64,000 nucleotides of DNA from Arthrobacter sp. OY3WO11 (GTDB lineage Bacteria; Actinomycetota; Actinomycetes; Actinomycetales; Micrococcaceae). The notes below the pieces were generated by a model. That model was not told the origin of the DNA. It was given only the letters and a program-made list of their open reading frames with translations, and ran no database searches. A program made the position numbers and the translations under genes. Shown one piece after another: positions 26,729 to 36,290 of the stretch. The DNA lies in the NCBI RefSeq assembly GCF_001641125.1, contig NZ_LWLP01000001.1, positions 3,246,133 through 3,310,132 of the forward strand, in the 5' to 3' direction. Within the stretch, counting starts at the first letter, position 1. Each line of letters begins with the position of its first letter.

Positions 26729-28978
26729 ATGAACCCGGAACCTTCCGGAGCAGTCACGTCCCAGGACGTCGCAGTGCCGGTCCGCGCCCGCTTCGGGTCC
26801 TCGGAAGTTCCCGCCTCGCGCGCCACCCAGGACCGCATCGACATCCCGGAGTTTGCGCCGAACCTGCAGCCGGAGGGCGACATCCGTCCGGACCGGTTCC
26901 TGGACCGTGAACTGAGCTGGCTCAGCTTCAACTCCCGGGTCCTGGAACTGGCCGAGGACCCCACGCTGCACCTGCTGGAGCGTGTGAGCTTCCTGTCGAT
27001 CTTTGCTTCCAACCTGGACGAGTTCTTCATGGTCCGGGTGGCAGGCCTCAAACGGCGCATCGCCACCGGCCTCGCGGTTCCCTCCCCGGCAGGCCTGAGC
27101 CCTGTTGAGGTGCTGGAGAGAATCAGCGGTGAAGCCCACCGGCTCCAGCAGCGGCACGCGCAGGTCTGGGCCGAGCAGATCCGCCCGGCCCTGGCCTACG
27201 AACACATTCACCTCATGCACTGGGACGAGCTGGACGACGCTGCCCAGGAGCAGCTCAGCGTGATCTTCGCCGAGAAGGTTTTCCCCATCCTCACGCCCCT
27301 GGCAGTGGATCCGGCGCACCCCTTCCCCTACATTTCCGGCCTCTCGCTGAACCTTGCCGTGGTGGTGCGCAACCCGATCAGCGACAAGGAACTCTTTGCC
27401 CGCGTCAAGGTGCCGGACCAGCTCCCGCGCCTGATGTCCATCGACGGTCCACGCGCCGGCGCCGTGGCCGGACGCGTGGCGCGCTTCATTGCGCTTGAGG
27501 AAGTCATCGCGGTCCACCTGGACAAGCTGTTCCCCGGGATGGAGGTCCTGGAGCACCACAGCTTCCGCGTCACCCGGAACGAGGACGTGGAGGTGGAAGA
27601 GGACGACGCCGAGAACCTCCTCCAGGCCCTCGAGAAGGAACTCCTGCGCCGCCGCTTCGGCCCGCCCGTCCGGCTTGAGGTCACCAACGACATCAACCCG
27701 AACATCCGCGCGCTGCTGATCCGCGAGCTCGGCGTCGAGGAATCCGAGGTCTATTCCGTCCCGGCCCCCCTGGACCTCCGGGGACTTTCCGTGATCGCCG
27801 GCATCGACCGCGCCGACCTTCACTACCCGAAGCACGTTCCGCACACGTCCCGGTACCTGAACGAGTCGGAGACGTCCAAGGCCGCTAACGTGTTCGCGGC
27901 CATGCGCCGCCGGGACATCCTGCTCCACCACCCCTACGACTCGTTTTCCACCTCGGTGCAGGCGTTCCTGGAACAGGCCGCCGCCGACCCCAAGGTCCAG
28001 GCCATTAAGCAGACCCTGTACCGCACGTCCGGCGACTCCCCCATCGTTGACGCCCTGATCGACGCGGCCGAGGCCGGCAAGCAGGTCCTGGCCCTGGTGG
28101 AGATCAAAGCCCGGTTCGACGAGCAGGCAAACATCTCCTGGGCCCGGAAGCTGGAACAGGCCGGCGTGCACGTGGTGTACGGCATCGTTGGCCTCAAGAC
28201 GCACTGCAAGCTCTCGCTGGTGGTGCGCCAGGAGGTTGACGGGCTGCGGCGCTACTGCCACATCGGCACCGGAAACTACCACCCCCGGACCGCCCGCTAC
28301 TACGAGGACCTGGGCCTCCTGACCGCCAACGAGCAGGTGGGCGAGGACCTGTCCAAGCTCTTCAACCAGCTCTCCGGCTACGCGCCCAAGTCCACGTTCA
28401 AGAGGCTCCTGGTGGCGCCGCGTTCCGTCCGGTCAGGGCTGATCGACCGGATTGAGACCGAAATCCGCAACGCCCGCGCCGGGATTCCCGGCCGTGTGCA
28501 GATCAAGGTCAACTCCATGGTGGACGAGGCCATCATCGATTCCCTCTACCGCGCGTCGCAGGCCGGGGTAAAGGTCGACGTAGTGGTCCGCGGTATCTGC
28601 TCGCTCCGCCCCGGGGTGCCCGGGCTCAGCGACAACATCACCGTCCGGTCCATCCTGGGCAGGTTCCTGGAGCACTCCCGGGTGTTCGCCTTCGCAAACG
28701 GAGGGGATCCCGTGGTGTACATCGGCTCGGCGGACATGATGCACCGCAACCTTGACCGCAGGGTGGAGGCCCTGGTCCAGCTGTCCAGCGTCGATGACAT
28801 CAACTACGTCCTTGACCTGCTGCGGCGCTACATGGCCCCGGAAACCTCCAGCTGGCACCTGGACAACGAGGGAGTCTGGACCCGGCACCACCTCTCCGAC
28901 GACGGCAAGCCCCTTGAGGATGTCCAGTCCTGGCTGCTGGCGTCCCGCCCCCGGCAGCGCAGCCTGAGCCGGCGTTAA
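26729..28978 (+). CDS. ppk1: Polyphosphate kinase 1
   Basis: Makes inorganic polyphosphate from ATP reversibly. 749 aa, full length. The N-terminal segment [20 protein letters not shown] and [14 protein letters not shown] is conserved. The autophosphorylated histidine is His511 in [15 protein letters not shown], and the second HKD-like region lies near [23 protein letters not shown] sequence at the C-terminus (here [17 protein letters not shown]). The ATG has AAAGGAGA upstream. A Nudix/phosphatase gene follows 11 bp downstream. Confidence 0.96.
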   Translation: MNPEPSGAVTSQDVAVPVRARFGSSEVPASRATQDRIDIPEFAPNLQPEGDIRPDRFLDRELSWLSFNSRVLELAEDPTLHLLERVSFLSIFASNLDEFFMVRVAGLKRRIATGLAVPSPAGLSPVEVLERISGEAHRLQQRHAQVWAEQIRPALAYEHIHLMHWDELDDAAQEQLSVIFAEKVFPILTPLAVDPAHPFPYISGLSLNLAVVVRNPISDKELFARVKVPDQLPRLMSIDGPRAGAVAGRVARFIALEEVIAVHLDKLFPGMEVLEHHSFRVTRNEDVEVEEDDAENLLQALEKELLRRRFGPPVRLEVTNDINPNIRALLIRELGVEESEVYSVPAPLDLRGLSVIAGIDRADLHYPKHVPHTSRYLNESETSKAANVFAAMRRRDILLHHPYDSFSTSVQAFLEQAAADPKVQAIKQTLYRTSGDSPIVDALIDAAEAGKQVLALVEIKARFDEQANISWARKLEQAGVHVVYGIVGLKTHCKLSLVVRQEVDGLRRYCHIGTGNYHPRTARYYEDLGLLTANEQVGEDLSKLFNQLSGYAPKSTFKRLLVAPRSVRSGLIDRIETEIRNARAGIPGRVQIKVNSMVDEAIIDSLYRASQAGVKVDVVVRGICSLRPGVPGLSDNITVRSILGRFLEHSRVFAFANGGDPVVYIGSADMMHRNLDRRVEALVQLSSVDDINYVLDLLRRYMAPETSSWHLDNEGVWTRHHLSDDGKPLEDVQSWLLASRPRQRSLSRR

Positions 28979-28989
28979 GGGCACCTGTT

Positions 28990-29958
28990 TTGTCGAGCGA
29001 TGCACTCGTAGCAGACCAGACAGACCACCCGGGGGAACCAGTAGCCGTTACGGCTGCCGGCGCTGTGCCGTGGCGCGTGGTCAAGGACAAGCTTGAAGTC
29101 CTGCTGATCCACCGGCCGCGCTATGACGACTGGTCCTGGCCCAAGGGCAAGATCGACGACGGCGAAACCATCCCCGAGTGCGCGGTCCGGGAGGTCCAGG
29201 AGGAAATCGGGCTCACCGCCCAACTGGGCATTCCGCTGCCGCCCATCCACTACCACGTGGCCTCCGGCCTCAAAGTGGTCTATTACTGGGCCGTCAAGGC
29301 CAACGGGGCAAGGCTGCTTCCCGACGGCAAGGAGGTGGACAGCGTCATGTGGTGCGCCCCCGAAAAGGCCGTAGCGCTGCTGTCCAACCCCTCCGACGTC
29401 GTGCCCCTGCAGTACCTGCAGGAAGCCCACGGGCGCGGGCACCTGGACACGTGGCCACTCCTGGTGCTTCGCCATGCCAAGGCAAAGCCGCGCTCCTCCT
29501 GGAGCAAGGCCGAAGGCGAGCGGCCGCTTGCCGCTACGGGGACACGGCAGGCGCAGGCGGTGAGCCGGCTCCTGCACGCCTGGAAGCCGCTTCGGGTGGT
29601 GACCAGCCCCTGGCTGCGGTGCGCCGCAACCGTGGCACCCTACGCCAAGGCGGCGGGCGCCAAGGTGAAACTCGCGGAAGCGCTCACCGAGCATCGGCAT
29701 TCCCGCAGCCCCAAAAAAACAGCCGCCGCCATTGAAGCCCTGTTCGACAAGCAGCGTGCGGTGGCGGTCTGCACGCACCGCCCGGCACTGCCCACCGTGT
29801 TCGGGCAGCTCGCCGAGCATATGCCGCAGCACCTGCGCGCACTCCTGCCGGGAAAGGAGCCCTACCTCTCCCCCGGCGAACTGGTGGTGTGCCATGTGGC
29901 TCCCGGCGGTAAGCGGCGCATCGTAGCAGTGGAGCAGTTCAAGCCGTTTGACGATTAG
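28990..29958 (+). CDS. Nudix hydrolase fused to histidine phosphatase (MutT1-like)
   Basis: 322-aa two-domain protein. The N-terminal Nudix domain has a perfect Nudix box at residues 53-75 (G-x5-E59-x7-REVQEE-x-GL), and the C-terminal histidine-phosphatase domain has the catalytic LRHAKA with His162. Mycobacterial MutT1 has the same layout and hydrolyses 8-oxo-GTP and diadenosine polyphosphates. The start is TTG at 28990, preceded by AAGGGCAC; nearby ATGs are out of frame. Probably co-transcribed with ppk1. Confidence 0.9.
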   Translation: MSSDALVADQTDHPGEPVAVTAAGAVPWRVVKDKLEVLLIHRPRYDDWSWPKGKIDDGETIPECAVREVQEEIGLTAQLGIPLPPIHYHVASGLKVVYYWAVKANGARLLPDGKEVDSVMWCAPEKAVALLSNPSDVVPLQYLQEAHGRGHLDTWPLLVLRHAKAKPRSSWSKAEGERPLAATGTRQAQAVSRLLHAWKPLRVVTSPWLRCAATVAPYAKAAGAKVKLAEALTEHRHSRSPKKTAAAIEALFDKQRAVAVCTHRPALPTVFGQLAEHMPQHLRALLPGKEPYLSPGELVVCHVAPGGKRRIVAVEQFKPFDD

Positions 29959-30038
29959 AGCGGCCGCTGCCGCGTGCTTGACCCCTGGCACTTTGTATCA
30001 AAGACTTAGTACATTGATGCACAATTCTGGGGGATGAC

Positions 30039-31688
30039 GTGCCGTTTACCGATGCAGCCGTGTTCAGCAATGTTCCGCCGATGGCCGTTTTATGGCCTTT
30101 TCTGCTGGCGGCCGGCAGCTACCTCCTGCTTCGCTGGGTCATCTGGGGGCCGGGCAGCGGCTCCGCGGCCACTGCCTCCCAGCACGCATTCTGGGTGGGG
30201 ATCATGGGGTGGCTGGCCAGTTCCCTGCAGCCGGCCGGAAACGCGGGCATCCTCTACGTTAATCCGGACTCCCGGCCGCTCATCAGCACCGCGGCCATCG
30301 TGCCCGCCCTGGCCTGGCCGATACTCGGATGCCTGGCTGTTCACGCCATCGGCCAGCTGAGTTATCCCGGCCCCCGGTTACCCCGGCGCCAGGCGGATCT
30401 GGAAGCGCGGCGGGTCCGCGACTTCCTGCCCCGGCCACTCGCCTGGACTGTCCTTGCGGTGTTTGCAGGGACCGCCGTGCTGATCGGCTGGATGGCGACG
30501 CTTCCCGGCTACGATCCGGTCCCCTACAGCTCCCGCCCCGACCCCGTCCACACCTATGTAACGTCTGGCGGCGACGGCCGGGTCCCCGGCGTCGACCTGG
30601 CTTCCTACCTGGGCCCTGCCCTCCTTGTTTTGGCGGTGGGAACCTGGCTGGTGCTGGTGCTCATCACGCGGCGCCGCCGGCTTGAGGCGCTGGATACTGG
30701 GGAGAACAACCTCCTCAGGACCATTGCCATGAACAGGTTGCTCCGGACCGTGGCCACCATAGCCTCGGGCCTGGCGGCAATCGCGGGCAACCACGCGGCA
30801 CGGCCCGATCCTTCCCTTGTTAGCAGCGGGTGGATCAACGCGGCCGGGGCGGTGAACCTCGCAATCCTGCTGGCCATGTGGTGGTGGGCCCCGCCCAAGC
30901 TCCCCGCGGTCCAGGCAGACGGCACCGTACTTCAACCCCGTGTACCGGCAGCGGCCTCCCACCCCGCAACCCGGCTTGCCATGTCCCTGGGAGCAGCCCT
31001 GGGGCTTGCCGCTTTCGTCCCAGTCCTGGTGGCGGTGATCATTCCAGGGGCGGTGACGGGGCATACCGCCCTTGTGGTGGCGATGGCCGCCGCGCCCGTC
31101 CTGCTGGTCACGGGCGCGGGGGAACTGCTGATCCAGCGCAACTACGGAACCCCCGAAGCGCCGCGCGGATGGCCGCGGCAGCCGGTCAGTCCGGCCCTGC
31201 TCACAACCGGCATCGCAGCCCTCACCGTACTGGCCGCAGCCGTCGTGGTGACCGCTTCTGTCCAACCGGAACTTCGCATCCTGCCGTCCTGGGCTCCTAC
31301 CCTTTGGGCGTCCGCTGCAGTGGCGCTCCTCGCAGTCGTCCCCCTGGCTGCCGCGAAAGGCCGGAGAGGCATTCCGACGGCGGTCCCCGGGCTCGACGCA
31401 GCGCTCCGCGCCATCACCGTACACAGGGTAGTCCGGACCCTCGCCGCCTCTTTTACGGTGCAGGCCGGCGTGCTGCTGCTGTCAGCAGGGCCGGACATAC
31501 AGCGGGCACTTGACCTGGAACCTGCGCCCTGGGCCTGGGCCTGGGCCTGGGCCTGGGCCTGGGATGTGGCACCCTTCACTGGCGTGCTGTTGTGCACCGC
31601 GGGGATCGTCATTGCCGTGATTCCCGTGCGCAGCTTCGCCCGTACCACCGTTTCCGGCCACACCCCTGCGAAGGAACCCGCCACATGA
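30039..31688 (+). CDS. Large multi-span membrane protein, unknown
   Basis: 549 aa with about 12 predicted membrane helices and periplasmic or cytosolic loops, one holding LPGYDPVPYSSRPDPVHTY. I recognise no peptidase, kinase or transport motif. The GTG start at 30039 has GGGGGATG upstream. Near the C-terminus, six Ala-Trp repeats are encoded by a TGGGCC hexanucleotide repeat. The stop overlaps the ATG of a GntR-type regulator, so the two act together. Such YtrA-like regulators often control membrane or ABC systems sensing cell-wall agents, by family knowledge. Confidence 0.82.
   Translation: MPFTDAAVFSNVPPMAVLWPFLLAAGSYLLLRWVIWGPGSGSAATASQHAFWVGIMGWLASSLQPAGNAGILYVNPDSRPLISTAAIVPALAWPILGCLAVHAIGQLSYPGPRLPRRQADLEARRVRDFLPRPLAWTVLAVFAGTAVLIGWMATLPGYDPVPYSSRPDPVHTYVTSGGDGRVPGVDLASYLGPALLVLAVGTWLVLVLITRRRRLEALDTGENNLLRTIAMNRLLRTVATIASGLAAIAGNHAARPDPSLVSSGWINAAGAVNLAILLAMWWWAPPKLPAVQADGTVLQPRVPAAASHPATRLAMSLGAALGLAAFVPVLVAVIIPGAVTGHTALVVAMAAAPVLLVTGAGELLIQRNYGTPEAPRGWPRQPVSPALLTTGIAALTVLAAAVVVTASVQPELRILPSWAPTLWASAAVALLAVVPLAAAKGRRGIPTAVPGLDAALRAITVHRVVRTLAASFTVQAGVLLLSAGPDIQRALDLEPAPWAWAWAWAWAWDVAPFTGVLLCTAGIVIAVIPVRSFARTTVSGHTPAKEPAT
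31530..31563 (+). repeat. TGGGCC hexanucleotide microsatellite inside gene
   Basis: Five full TGGGCC units and a partial sixth. Unit gain or loss keeps the frame and only changes the number of Trp-Ala pairs in a predicted membrane helix. Confidence 0.9.
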
Positions 31689-32083
31689 GTGCCGGGATTA
31701 CCGTTGACCTGCGCTCCGCAACGCCGCCGTATGAACAGATACGCTCGCAAATCAGCTCCCTGATCGCGTTGGGTGCGCTCGTCCCCGGGAGCCGACTGCC
31801 TACTGTCCGAAGCCTCGCGGCGGACCTTGGTATCGCAGCGGGCACTGTTGCCCGGGCCTACAAGGAGCTGGAGGCTGCGGGACTCGTGGATGCCCGGCGG
31901 CGGGGCGGGACAGTCGTCGCCGCGCCGGCCGCCAGCAGGCCGGGCGCCCGTGGGACGGTGCCCGTCCCGGCCGCGGTGCTGGCCGCCGTCGACCATTACA
32001 TTGCAGCCGGCCGGGCAGCGCGCCTGAGCGACGAAGTCCTGCTGGATGTGTTGCGCGGCAAGCTGGGACGGGACGCAAGGTGA
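31685..32083 (+). CDS. GntR-family regulator, YtrA-like
   Basis: 132 aa. The N-terminal winged helix is typical of GntR (PPYEQIRSQISSLIALGALVPG, then RSLAADLGIAAGTVARAYKELEAAGLV), with only a short C-terminal tail as in the YtrA subfamily. The ATG at 31685 overlaps the stop of the upstream membrane protein (ATGA), so the pair is translationally coupled. Likely represses its own operon; the ligand is unknown. Confidence 0.88.
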   Translation: MSAGITVDLRSATPPYEQIRSQISSLIALGALVPGSRLPTVRSLAADLGIAAGTVARAYKELEAAGLVDARRRGGTVVAAPAASRPGARGTVPVPAAVLAAVDHYIAAGRAARLSDEVLLDVLRGKLGRDAR

Positions 32084-32115
32084 CACGGACACCCAGCCGC
32101 CCGGTGATGTCCAAG

Positions 32116-32121
32116 TAGACT
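32116..32121 (+). promoter_or_regulatory. -10 element, leaderless thyA
   Basis: TAGACT, then TGAGCC, then the GTG at 32128. The 6-nt spacing predicts a leaderless thyA-folA transcript. TTGAG in the spacer is not a convincing ribosome site. Confidence 0.6.
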
Positions 32122-32127
32122 TGAGCC

Positions 32128-32931
32128 GTGAGCATCCCAACGCCTTATGAAGACCTCCTGCGCGATGTCCTGGCCTCCGGCACGCACAAATCGGACCGCA
32201 CAGGCACCGGAACCACCAGCGTTTTCGGACGCCAGATCCGCTTTGACCTGGCCAAAGGTTTCCCGCTGATCACCACCAAGCGGGTCCACTTCAAGTCCGT
32301 GGCAGTGGAGCTCCTGTGGTTCCTGCGCGGTGAGACCAACGTGAAATGGATGCAGGACCAGGGCGTCACCATCTGGAACGAATGGGCCGACGCCGACGGC
32401 GACCTGGGACCGGTCTACGGCGTCCAGTGGCGCACCTGGCCCACCCCGGATGGCGGCCACATCGACCAGATCGCGGAGCTGATCGAGAACCTGAGATCCA
32501 ACCCGGACTCACGCCGGCATGTGGTGTCCGCATGGAATGTCTCCGAACTGCAGGACATGGCTCTTCCCCCGTGCCACGCCTTCTTCCAGTTCTACGTAGC
32601 GGACGGCAAGCTGTCCTGCCAGCTGTACCAGCGCTCCGCGGACATGTTCCTGGGCGTCCCCTTCAACATTGCCTCCTACGCACTGCTCACCTGCATGGTG
32701 GCGCAGCAGGTGGGGCTGGAGCCGGGTGAGTTCATCTGGACCGGCGGAGACGTGCACATCTATGAAAACCACATGGACCAGGTCCTCAAGCAGCTGGAGC
32801 GCGAGCCCTACGAGTACCCGCAGCTGAAGATCACCCGGAAACCCGAGTCGATCTTCGACTACACACTGGAAGACTTCGACGTGGTGGGTTACAAGCACCA
32901 CCCCACCATCAAGGCGCCGATCGCAGTATGA
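32128..32931 (+). CDS. thyA: Thymidylate synthase
   Basis: Converts dUMP to dTMP with methylene-tetrahydrofolate. 267 aa, E. coli-type length. The nucleophile is Cys149 in [12 protein letters not shown]. The folate- and dUMP-binding stretches are [27 protein letters not shown] and GDVHIYENH. The start is GTG at 32128. The folA gene overlaps the stop by 4 nt, so both enzymes of the dTMP cycle are made together. Confidence 0.97.
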   Translation: MSIPTPYEDLLRDVLASGTHKSDRTGTGTTSVFGRQIRFDLAKGFPLITTKRVHFKSVAVELLWFLRGETNVKWMQDQGVTIWNEWADADGDLGPVYGVQWRTWPTPDGGHIDQIAELIENLRSNPDSRRHVVSAWNVSELQDMALPPCHAFFQFYVADGKLSCQLYQRSADMFLGVPFNIASYALLTCMVAQQVGLEPGEFIWTGGDVHIYENHMDQVLKQLEREPYEYPQLKITRKPESIFDYTLEDFDVVGYKHHPTIKAPIAV

Positions 32932-33512
32932 GCACCGAAAACTCCACGGATCCACAGTCCTTCACCGAAGAGCTTGCCGCCTCGACCACCGGGGTGGGCC
33001 TCATTTGGGCGCAGACCCCGGACGGGGTCATCGGCAAGGACGGGGACATGCCCTGGCACCTTCCCGAAGACCTCAGGCACTTCACCCGGCTGACCACAGG
33101 GCACCCGGTCATCATGGGCCGGAAGACCTGGCTGTCCTTCCCGGACAAGTACCGTCCCCTTCCTGGGCGGACCAACATCGTCATTACCCGCCAGAAAAGC
33201 TGGGCCGATACGCCTGAGGCGAAGGGCGCCGTCGTGGTTCCCTCCCTCGATGACGCGCTGCTGGAATCGCAGTTCGTGGACGGCGGCGACACTGTCTGGA
33301 TCCTGGGCGGCGGCGAAATTTTCCGCCAGTCAACGGAACTGGCCAACGTCGCGGTGGTCACCACCATCGATGTGGAGGCCGACGGCGACACGTTCGCCCC
33401 CGACCTTGGCACCAGCTGGGAGGCGGCCGCCTCCGTCCCTCCGGACGGCTGGCTGACGGCAGAGAACGGCACGCGTTACAGATTCACCAAATGGTCAAGG
33501 ACTGAAGGCTAG
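32928..33512 (+). CDS. folA: Dihydrofolate reductase
   Basis: Regenerates tetrahydrofolate after thymidylate synthesis. 194 aa, slightly longer than E. coli DHFR owing to an N-terminal extension of about 20 residues. The core has [25 protein letters not shown] split over the substrate loop, [14 protein letters not shown] (NADPH binding), [12 protein letters not shown] and [14 protein letters not shown] [13 protein letters not shown]. The ATG is inside the thyA stop region. Confidence 0.96.
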   Translation: MSTENSTDPQSFTEELAASTTGVGLIWAQTPDGVIGKDGDMPWHLPEDLRHFTRLTTGHPVIMGRKTWLSFPDKYRPLPGRTNIVITRQKSWADTPEAKGAVVVPSLDDALLESQFVDGGDTVWILGGGEIFRQSTELANVAVVTTIDVEADGDTFAPDLGTSWEAAASVPPDGWLTAENGTRYRFTKWSRTEG

Positions 33513-33514
33513 AT

Positions 33515-33733
33515 ATGTTGAAGAAACCGGAAACCCTTTTTGTCCTGGGCTACATGCTGCTCCCCTTGCTGGCCCTCCTGTCCGCAATCGTCGGGCTGAC
33601 CATGATCCTGGGCGGCAACAAAATCGCCGGAGCGATTGTGCTGGTGGTGGTGACCCAGGTCTTCGCCTTCGGGGCCTTCTTTGCCCTGCGGGCGCGCAAG
33701 GCTGCGGTGCTCGAGGAATCGGAACGCGGCTAG
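33515..33733 (+). CDS. Small two-helix membrane protein
   Basis: 72 aa with two membrane helices (about 8-31 and 36-58) and a basic/acidic tail ending RARKAAVLEESERG. It starts 2 bp after the folA stop codon, so it is probably co-transcribed with thyA-folA. No known domain is recognised and no role in folate metabolism can be inferred. Confidence 0.78.
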   Translation: MLKKPETLFVLGYMLLPLLALLSAIVGLTMILGGNKIAGAIVLVVVTQVFAFGAFFALRARKAAVLEESERG

Positions 33734-33844
33734 CCTGCGTAACCGTCCGGGCATGGGGACGACGCCCCATCGCGGCCGGCCCGATCCTGACTTAGGCTAG
33801 GGCTGCAGCAGTCAGGTGCTGTTCGAATATTTGGGGGAAGCCTG

Positions 33845-34819
33845 GTGTCAGGAAACGTATGGGGCGCCGACGTGGCACAGCTGCGTACTCTTGCGCAGCA
33901 GTTCAGCAAGACGGCGGACCTGCTGCAGCAGCAGTCCATGCAGCTGAGCGGCCAGATCAACAACAGCCCGGCGTGGAAAGGCCGCGACGCCGTACATTTC
34001 CGGTCCGACTGGAACGGCAAGCATCGGACCCTCCTGCAGCAGACGGCTACCCGTCTGAAGCAGGAATCCAAGCTGTTGCTGAAGAATGCCGAGGAGCAGG
34101 AGAAGGCGAGTACTGCCCGGGGTGCGGGCGGCTCGGATGGTCCCATGACTGGAGTGTCTGCCACCTCTCCCACCTCTGGCGTCACGGGCTGGGGTGCGGA
34201 CTGGATGTCAGACGGAAACTCACCCTTCCGAACTGGCTGGGACGCCTACAACGGTGTTCTCGGCCTTAAGACCGTGCCGTGGGGACTTCGCGATGTTTCG
34301 CACTTTGCCGCCCTGCACGGCGACGAAGTCGCCGAGAACTGGCGACTGGTTTTGAACAGCGGGCTGTGGCGGGAGGCAGCTGCGGCGGACAACATCCGCG
34401 GTGCTTTCTCCGGTACCGCCAACCTCCTGAGCGGAAAATTTGGTGACTTTGCGGAAATGGCACGCGGAGCCGACGCGGCACCGCTGAGCAGGGCCACAAT
34501 GCTTGGGTTGAACTCCGCCGGGCACCTGCTGGGAGGAGCAGGGGTGGCGCTTGATGGGCTGGATACGATCAATGCCATCGGGAACGGCGAAACCGGCGAT
34601 GCCGTCAGGTCCGGTCTCAAGACCGCGCTCGGCGCGCTCTCCTTCGCTCCTCCGCCGGTCGGAGTGACCTGTATGGTCATCGGCGGTGCCTGGGCCGCCG
34701 TCGAACTGATCCCCGGCGCCAAGGATGCAATCGACAGCGGCTTCGACGCCTTTGGAGACTTTGCAGACGACGCCGCGGAAGAAATCAGTGACGGCGTCAA
34801 GGACTTTTTCGGGTTCTAG
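33845..34819 (+). CDS. WXG100-type secreted effector candidate
   Basis: 324 aa. Residues 1-90 form a WXG100-like helical hairpin: VAQLRTLAQQFSKTADLL, then the W-x-G turn in SPAWKGRDAVHFRSDW, then LLQQTATRLKQESKLLL. A Gly/Ser/Thr linker follows (about 90-115), then a long Gly/Ala-rich domain with hydrophobic stretches and an acidic tail ending in VKDFFGF. No toxin domain is recognised. WXG100 N-termini mark type VII (ESX) secretion substrates, but no ESX machinery genes lie in the window. The GTG start has GGGGGAAG upstream. Confidence 0.72.
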   Translation: MSGNVWGADVAQLRTLAQQFSKTADLLQQQSMQLSGQINNSPAWKGRDAVHFRSDWNGKHRTLLQQTATRLKQESKLLLKNAEEQEKASTARGAGGSDGPMTGVSATSPTSGVTGWGADWMSDGNSPFRTGWDAYNGVLGLKTVPWGLRDVSHFAALHGDEVAENWRLVLNSGLWREAAAADNIRGAFSGTANLLSGKFGDFAEMARGADAAPLSRATMLGLNSAGHLLGGAGVALDGLDTINAIGNGETGDAVRSGLKTALGALSFAPPPVGVTCMVIGGAWAAVELIPGAKDAIDSGFDAFGDFADDAAEEISDGVKDFFGF

Positions 34820-34845
34820 GCACTGAACGTAAAGGATCGAGGATA

Positions 34846-35487
34846 GTGATAACCGTAGAAGACAATTCCGTAGGTTTCGGCTTTGCCGAGATGGCCTACA
34901 TTCTCCAACTCCAGGACACCGCGTCCGCTGGCCGGAGCGCAGCGTGGCTGCGCCTGACGGATGAGACGGCCAATCCGGAGCTGCAGAGGGCCGGGCTGTC
35001 TTCACTCCTGGCGCGCGGCATGGCCACGGTCACCGACGGAGCGGACGTCTCATTCACGCAACCGGTGGACGTGGTTGCCTACACGGTGGCCAGGGCTGAG
35101 CGGTGGACGCAGCTGGATCTCCTCCAAAGCAGAACCCTTGGCGATACTGTCGTGCAGATTGAGTCCGACCGGACACAACTGCTGTTCCAGCCCCGCACCA
35201 TGCAGGCCTGGTTCGTTTTGCCCCAGGATCAGGGACTCTCGGCTGAAGCCGCACAGTCGCACATAGTGCGCCAACACCTGGAAGCTCACCCATCCGGCGG
35301 CGTCCGGCTGAGGGCCGAAGGACCTGAGGGACAGCTGGAGCTTGTCGTACGCAAGGGAGCAGACGGATGGGTTTGCGCACCGGTTGATGGTGACGTCGTC
35401 GGTCCGGCTACCGAGCCCCTCAGCGACGGCGGACTCCTTCAGTGGCTGCAGTCGTTCCGCTCCGGATTGGCGCTAGCCAATGACTAA
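34846..35487 (+). CDS. EspG-like partner protein
   Basis: 213 aa, no signal peptide. The pattern of an N-terminal hydrophobic strand, a helix with NPELQRAGLSSLLARGMATV and repeating short beta stretches is reminiscent of EspG-type chaperones of ESX substrates. This is a weak fold-level impression. The GTG start at 34846 has GGATCGAGG upstream and lies 26 bp after the WXG-type gene. Its 3' end overlaps the next gene by 8 nt. Alternatively it may be a dedicated immunity or adaptor protein. Confidence 0.55.
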   Translation: MITVEDNSVGFGFAEMAYILQLQDTASAGRSAAWLRLTDETANPELQRAGLSSLLARGMATVTDGADVSFTQPVDVVAYTVARAERWTQLDLLQSRTLGDTVVQIESDRTQLLFQPRTMQAWFVLPQDQGLSAEAAQSHIVRQHLEAHPSGGVRLRAEGPEGQLELVVRKGADGWVCAPVDGDVVGPATEPLSDGGLLQWLQSFRSGLALAND

Positions 35488-35965
35488 CATCCAGAGCAAG
35501 ACCGCGAGGCAACGGCGTCCCTACTTCTACGGGTTTGGGCAGGGAGACACCATTCATGCCTACACTCCCGAGGAGTGGGGCCTCGGAGGCTCGGCCGCAT
35601 CCAGCGCCAGCAACTCCACGCACAGCCTGGTCATTCTCACTCTGGTCGAGGCCGTCATTACCGTCCCGGCCCTTCTTGCCCCGATCTGGCTGGTCATCGG
35701 GGTTATCCGGCTGAATATCGGCGTTGTCCTCCTGTGCCTGTTCTGCACCATCCTCTTCACAGGCGGCTGGTTTTTCATCCTGAAATCCATTCGGCAGGAA
35801 CTTCGGGCACGGAAGCTGAGGCGGGCCCGTGGACTGCCCAAGCCCTGGTACGCGGTCACGGACGATCAGGCGCGCACATGGTTCGAAGAACGCCCGGGAA
35901 CGGTGGAGATCACCCGGACAAACTTTCCGAACAGCGGTCATCCGTTCCCAGGCGAACCATCATGA
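35480..35965 (+). CDS. Two-helix membrane protein, YTxEEWG family member 1
   Basis: 161 aa. The N-terminus has HAYTPEEWGLGG, two membrane helices follow (about 48-72 and 77-100), then the basic RARKLRRARGLPKPWYAV and a soluble tail. Two later genes share the Y-[ST]-x-E-E-[WLY]-G motif plus the two helices and LRRAR.LP tail, so this is a tandem paralogous set. It overlaps the previous gene by 8 nt and the next by 4 nt. Function unknown; an immunity or accessory role is suggested by context only. Confidence 0.7.
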   Translation: MTNIQSKTARQRRPYFYGFGQGDTIHAYTPEEWGLGGSAASSASNSTHSLVILTLVEAVITVPALLAPIWLVIGVIRLNIGVVLLCLFCTILFTGGWFFILKSIRQELRARKLRRARGLPKPWYAVTDDQARTWFEERPGTVEITRTNFPNSGHPFPGEPS

Positions 35966-36255
35966 TGGGAAACGTTCCGGGCATCAAACCGATCACTTCA
36001 GCCGGCGGACTGCTCTTCCTCACCGTCCTGATCTCACTGGTATCCTCCGTTGTGGCCGGACTTGCCATTAGTTTGCTCACCGGCTAAGGGGTCACCAACT
36101 GGCCCCAGTTCATTTTCGGCTGCGCCACAGTGCTTGTCCTGGTCCCGACCTCATGGGCTTACTACTTGAAGGAACGCAAAGCCCTGCGCCTTCGGAAAGC
36201 GGATGGAACAACCCTTGAACCTCCCGCCCGCCGCTCGAGCAGCCGAGACTGGTAA
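35962..36255 (+). pseudogene. Two-helix membrane protein split by in-frame TAA (member 2)
   Basis: The frame from ATG 35962 encodes MMGNVPGIKPITSAGGLL and a first membrane helix, then meets TAA at 36085-36087. The same frame then continues open for 55 codons: GVTNWPQFIFGCATVLVLV (second helix), YYLKERKALRLRKA and a polar tail to TAA at 36253-36255. The second half matches the layout of the paralogous neighbours, so a single nonsense change has probably split one gene. The YTxEEWG segment is also missing at the N-terminus. A real short product of 41 aa cannot be excluded. Confidence 0.65.
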
Positions 36256-36290
36256 CAGATCCAACTTCTGGGCCAGCAGAAAGGAAACGA

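Noticed and set aside
26594..28282. 562-codon open frame opposite ppk1
   Set aside because: Shadow of the polyphosphate kinase, whose catalytic motifs are intact on the plus strand.
33753..33770. Terminator after the thyA-folA operon
   Set aside because: Only a 6-bp ATGGGG/CCCCAT stem without a T-tract; too weak to list.
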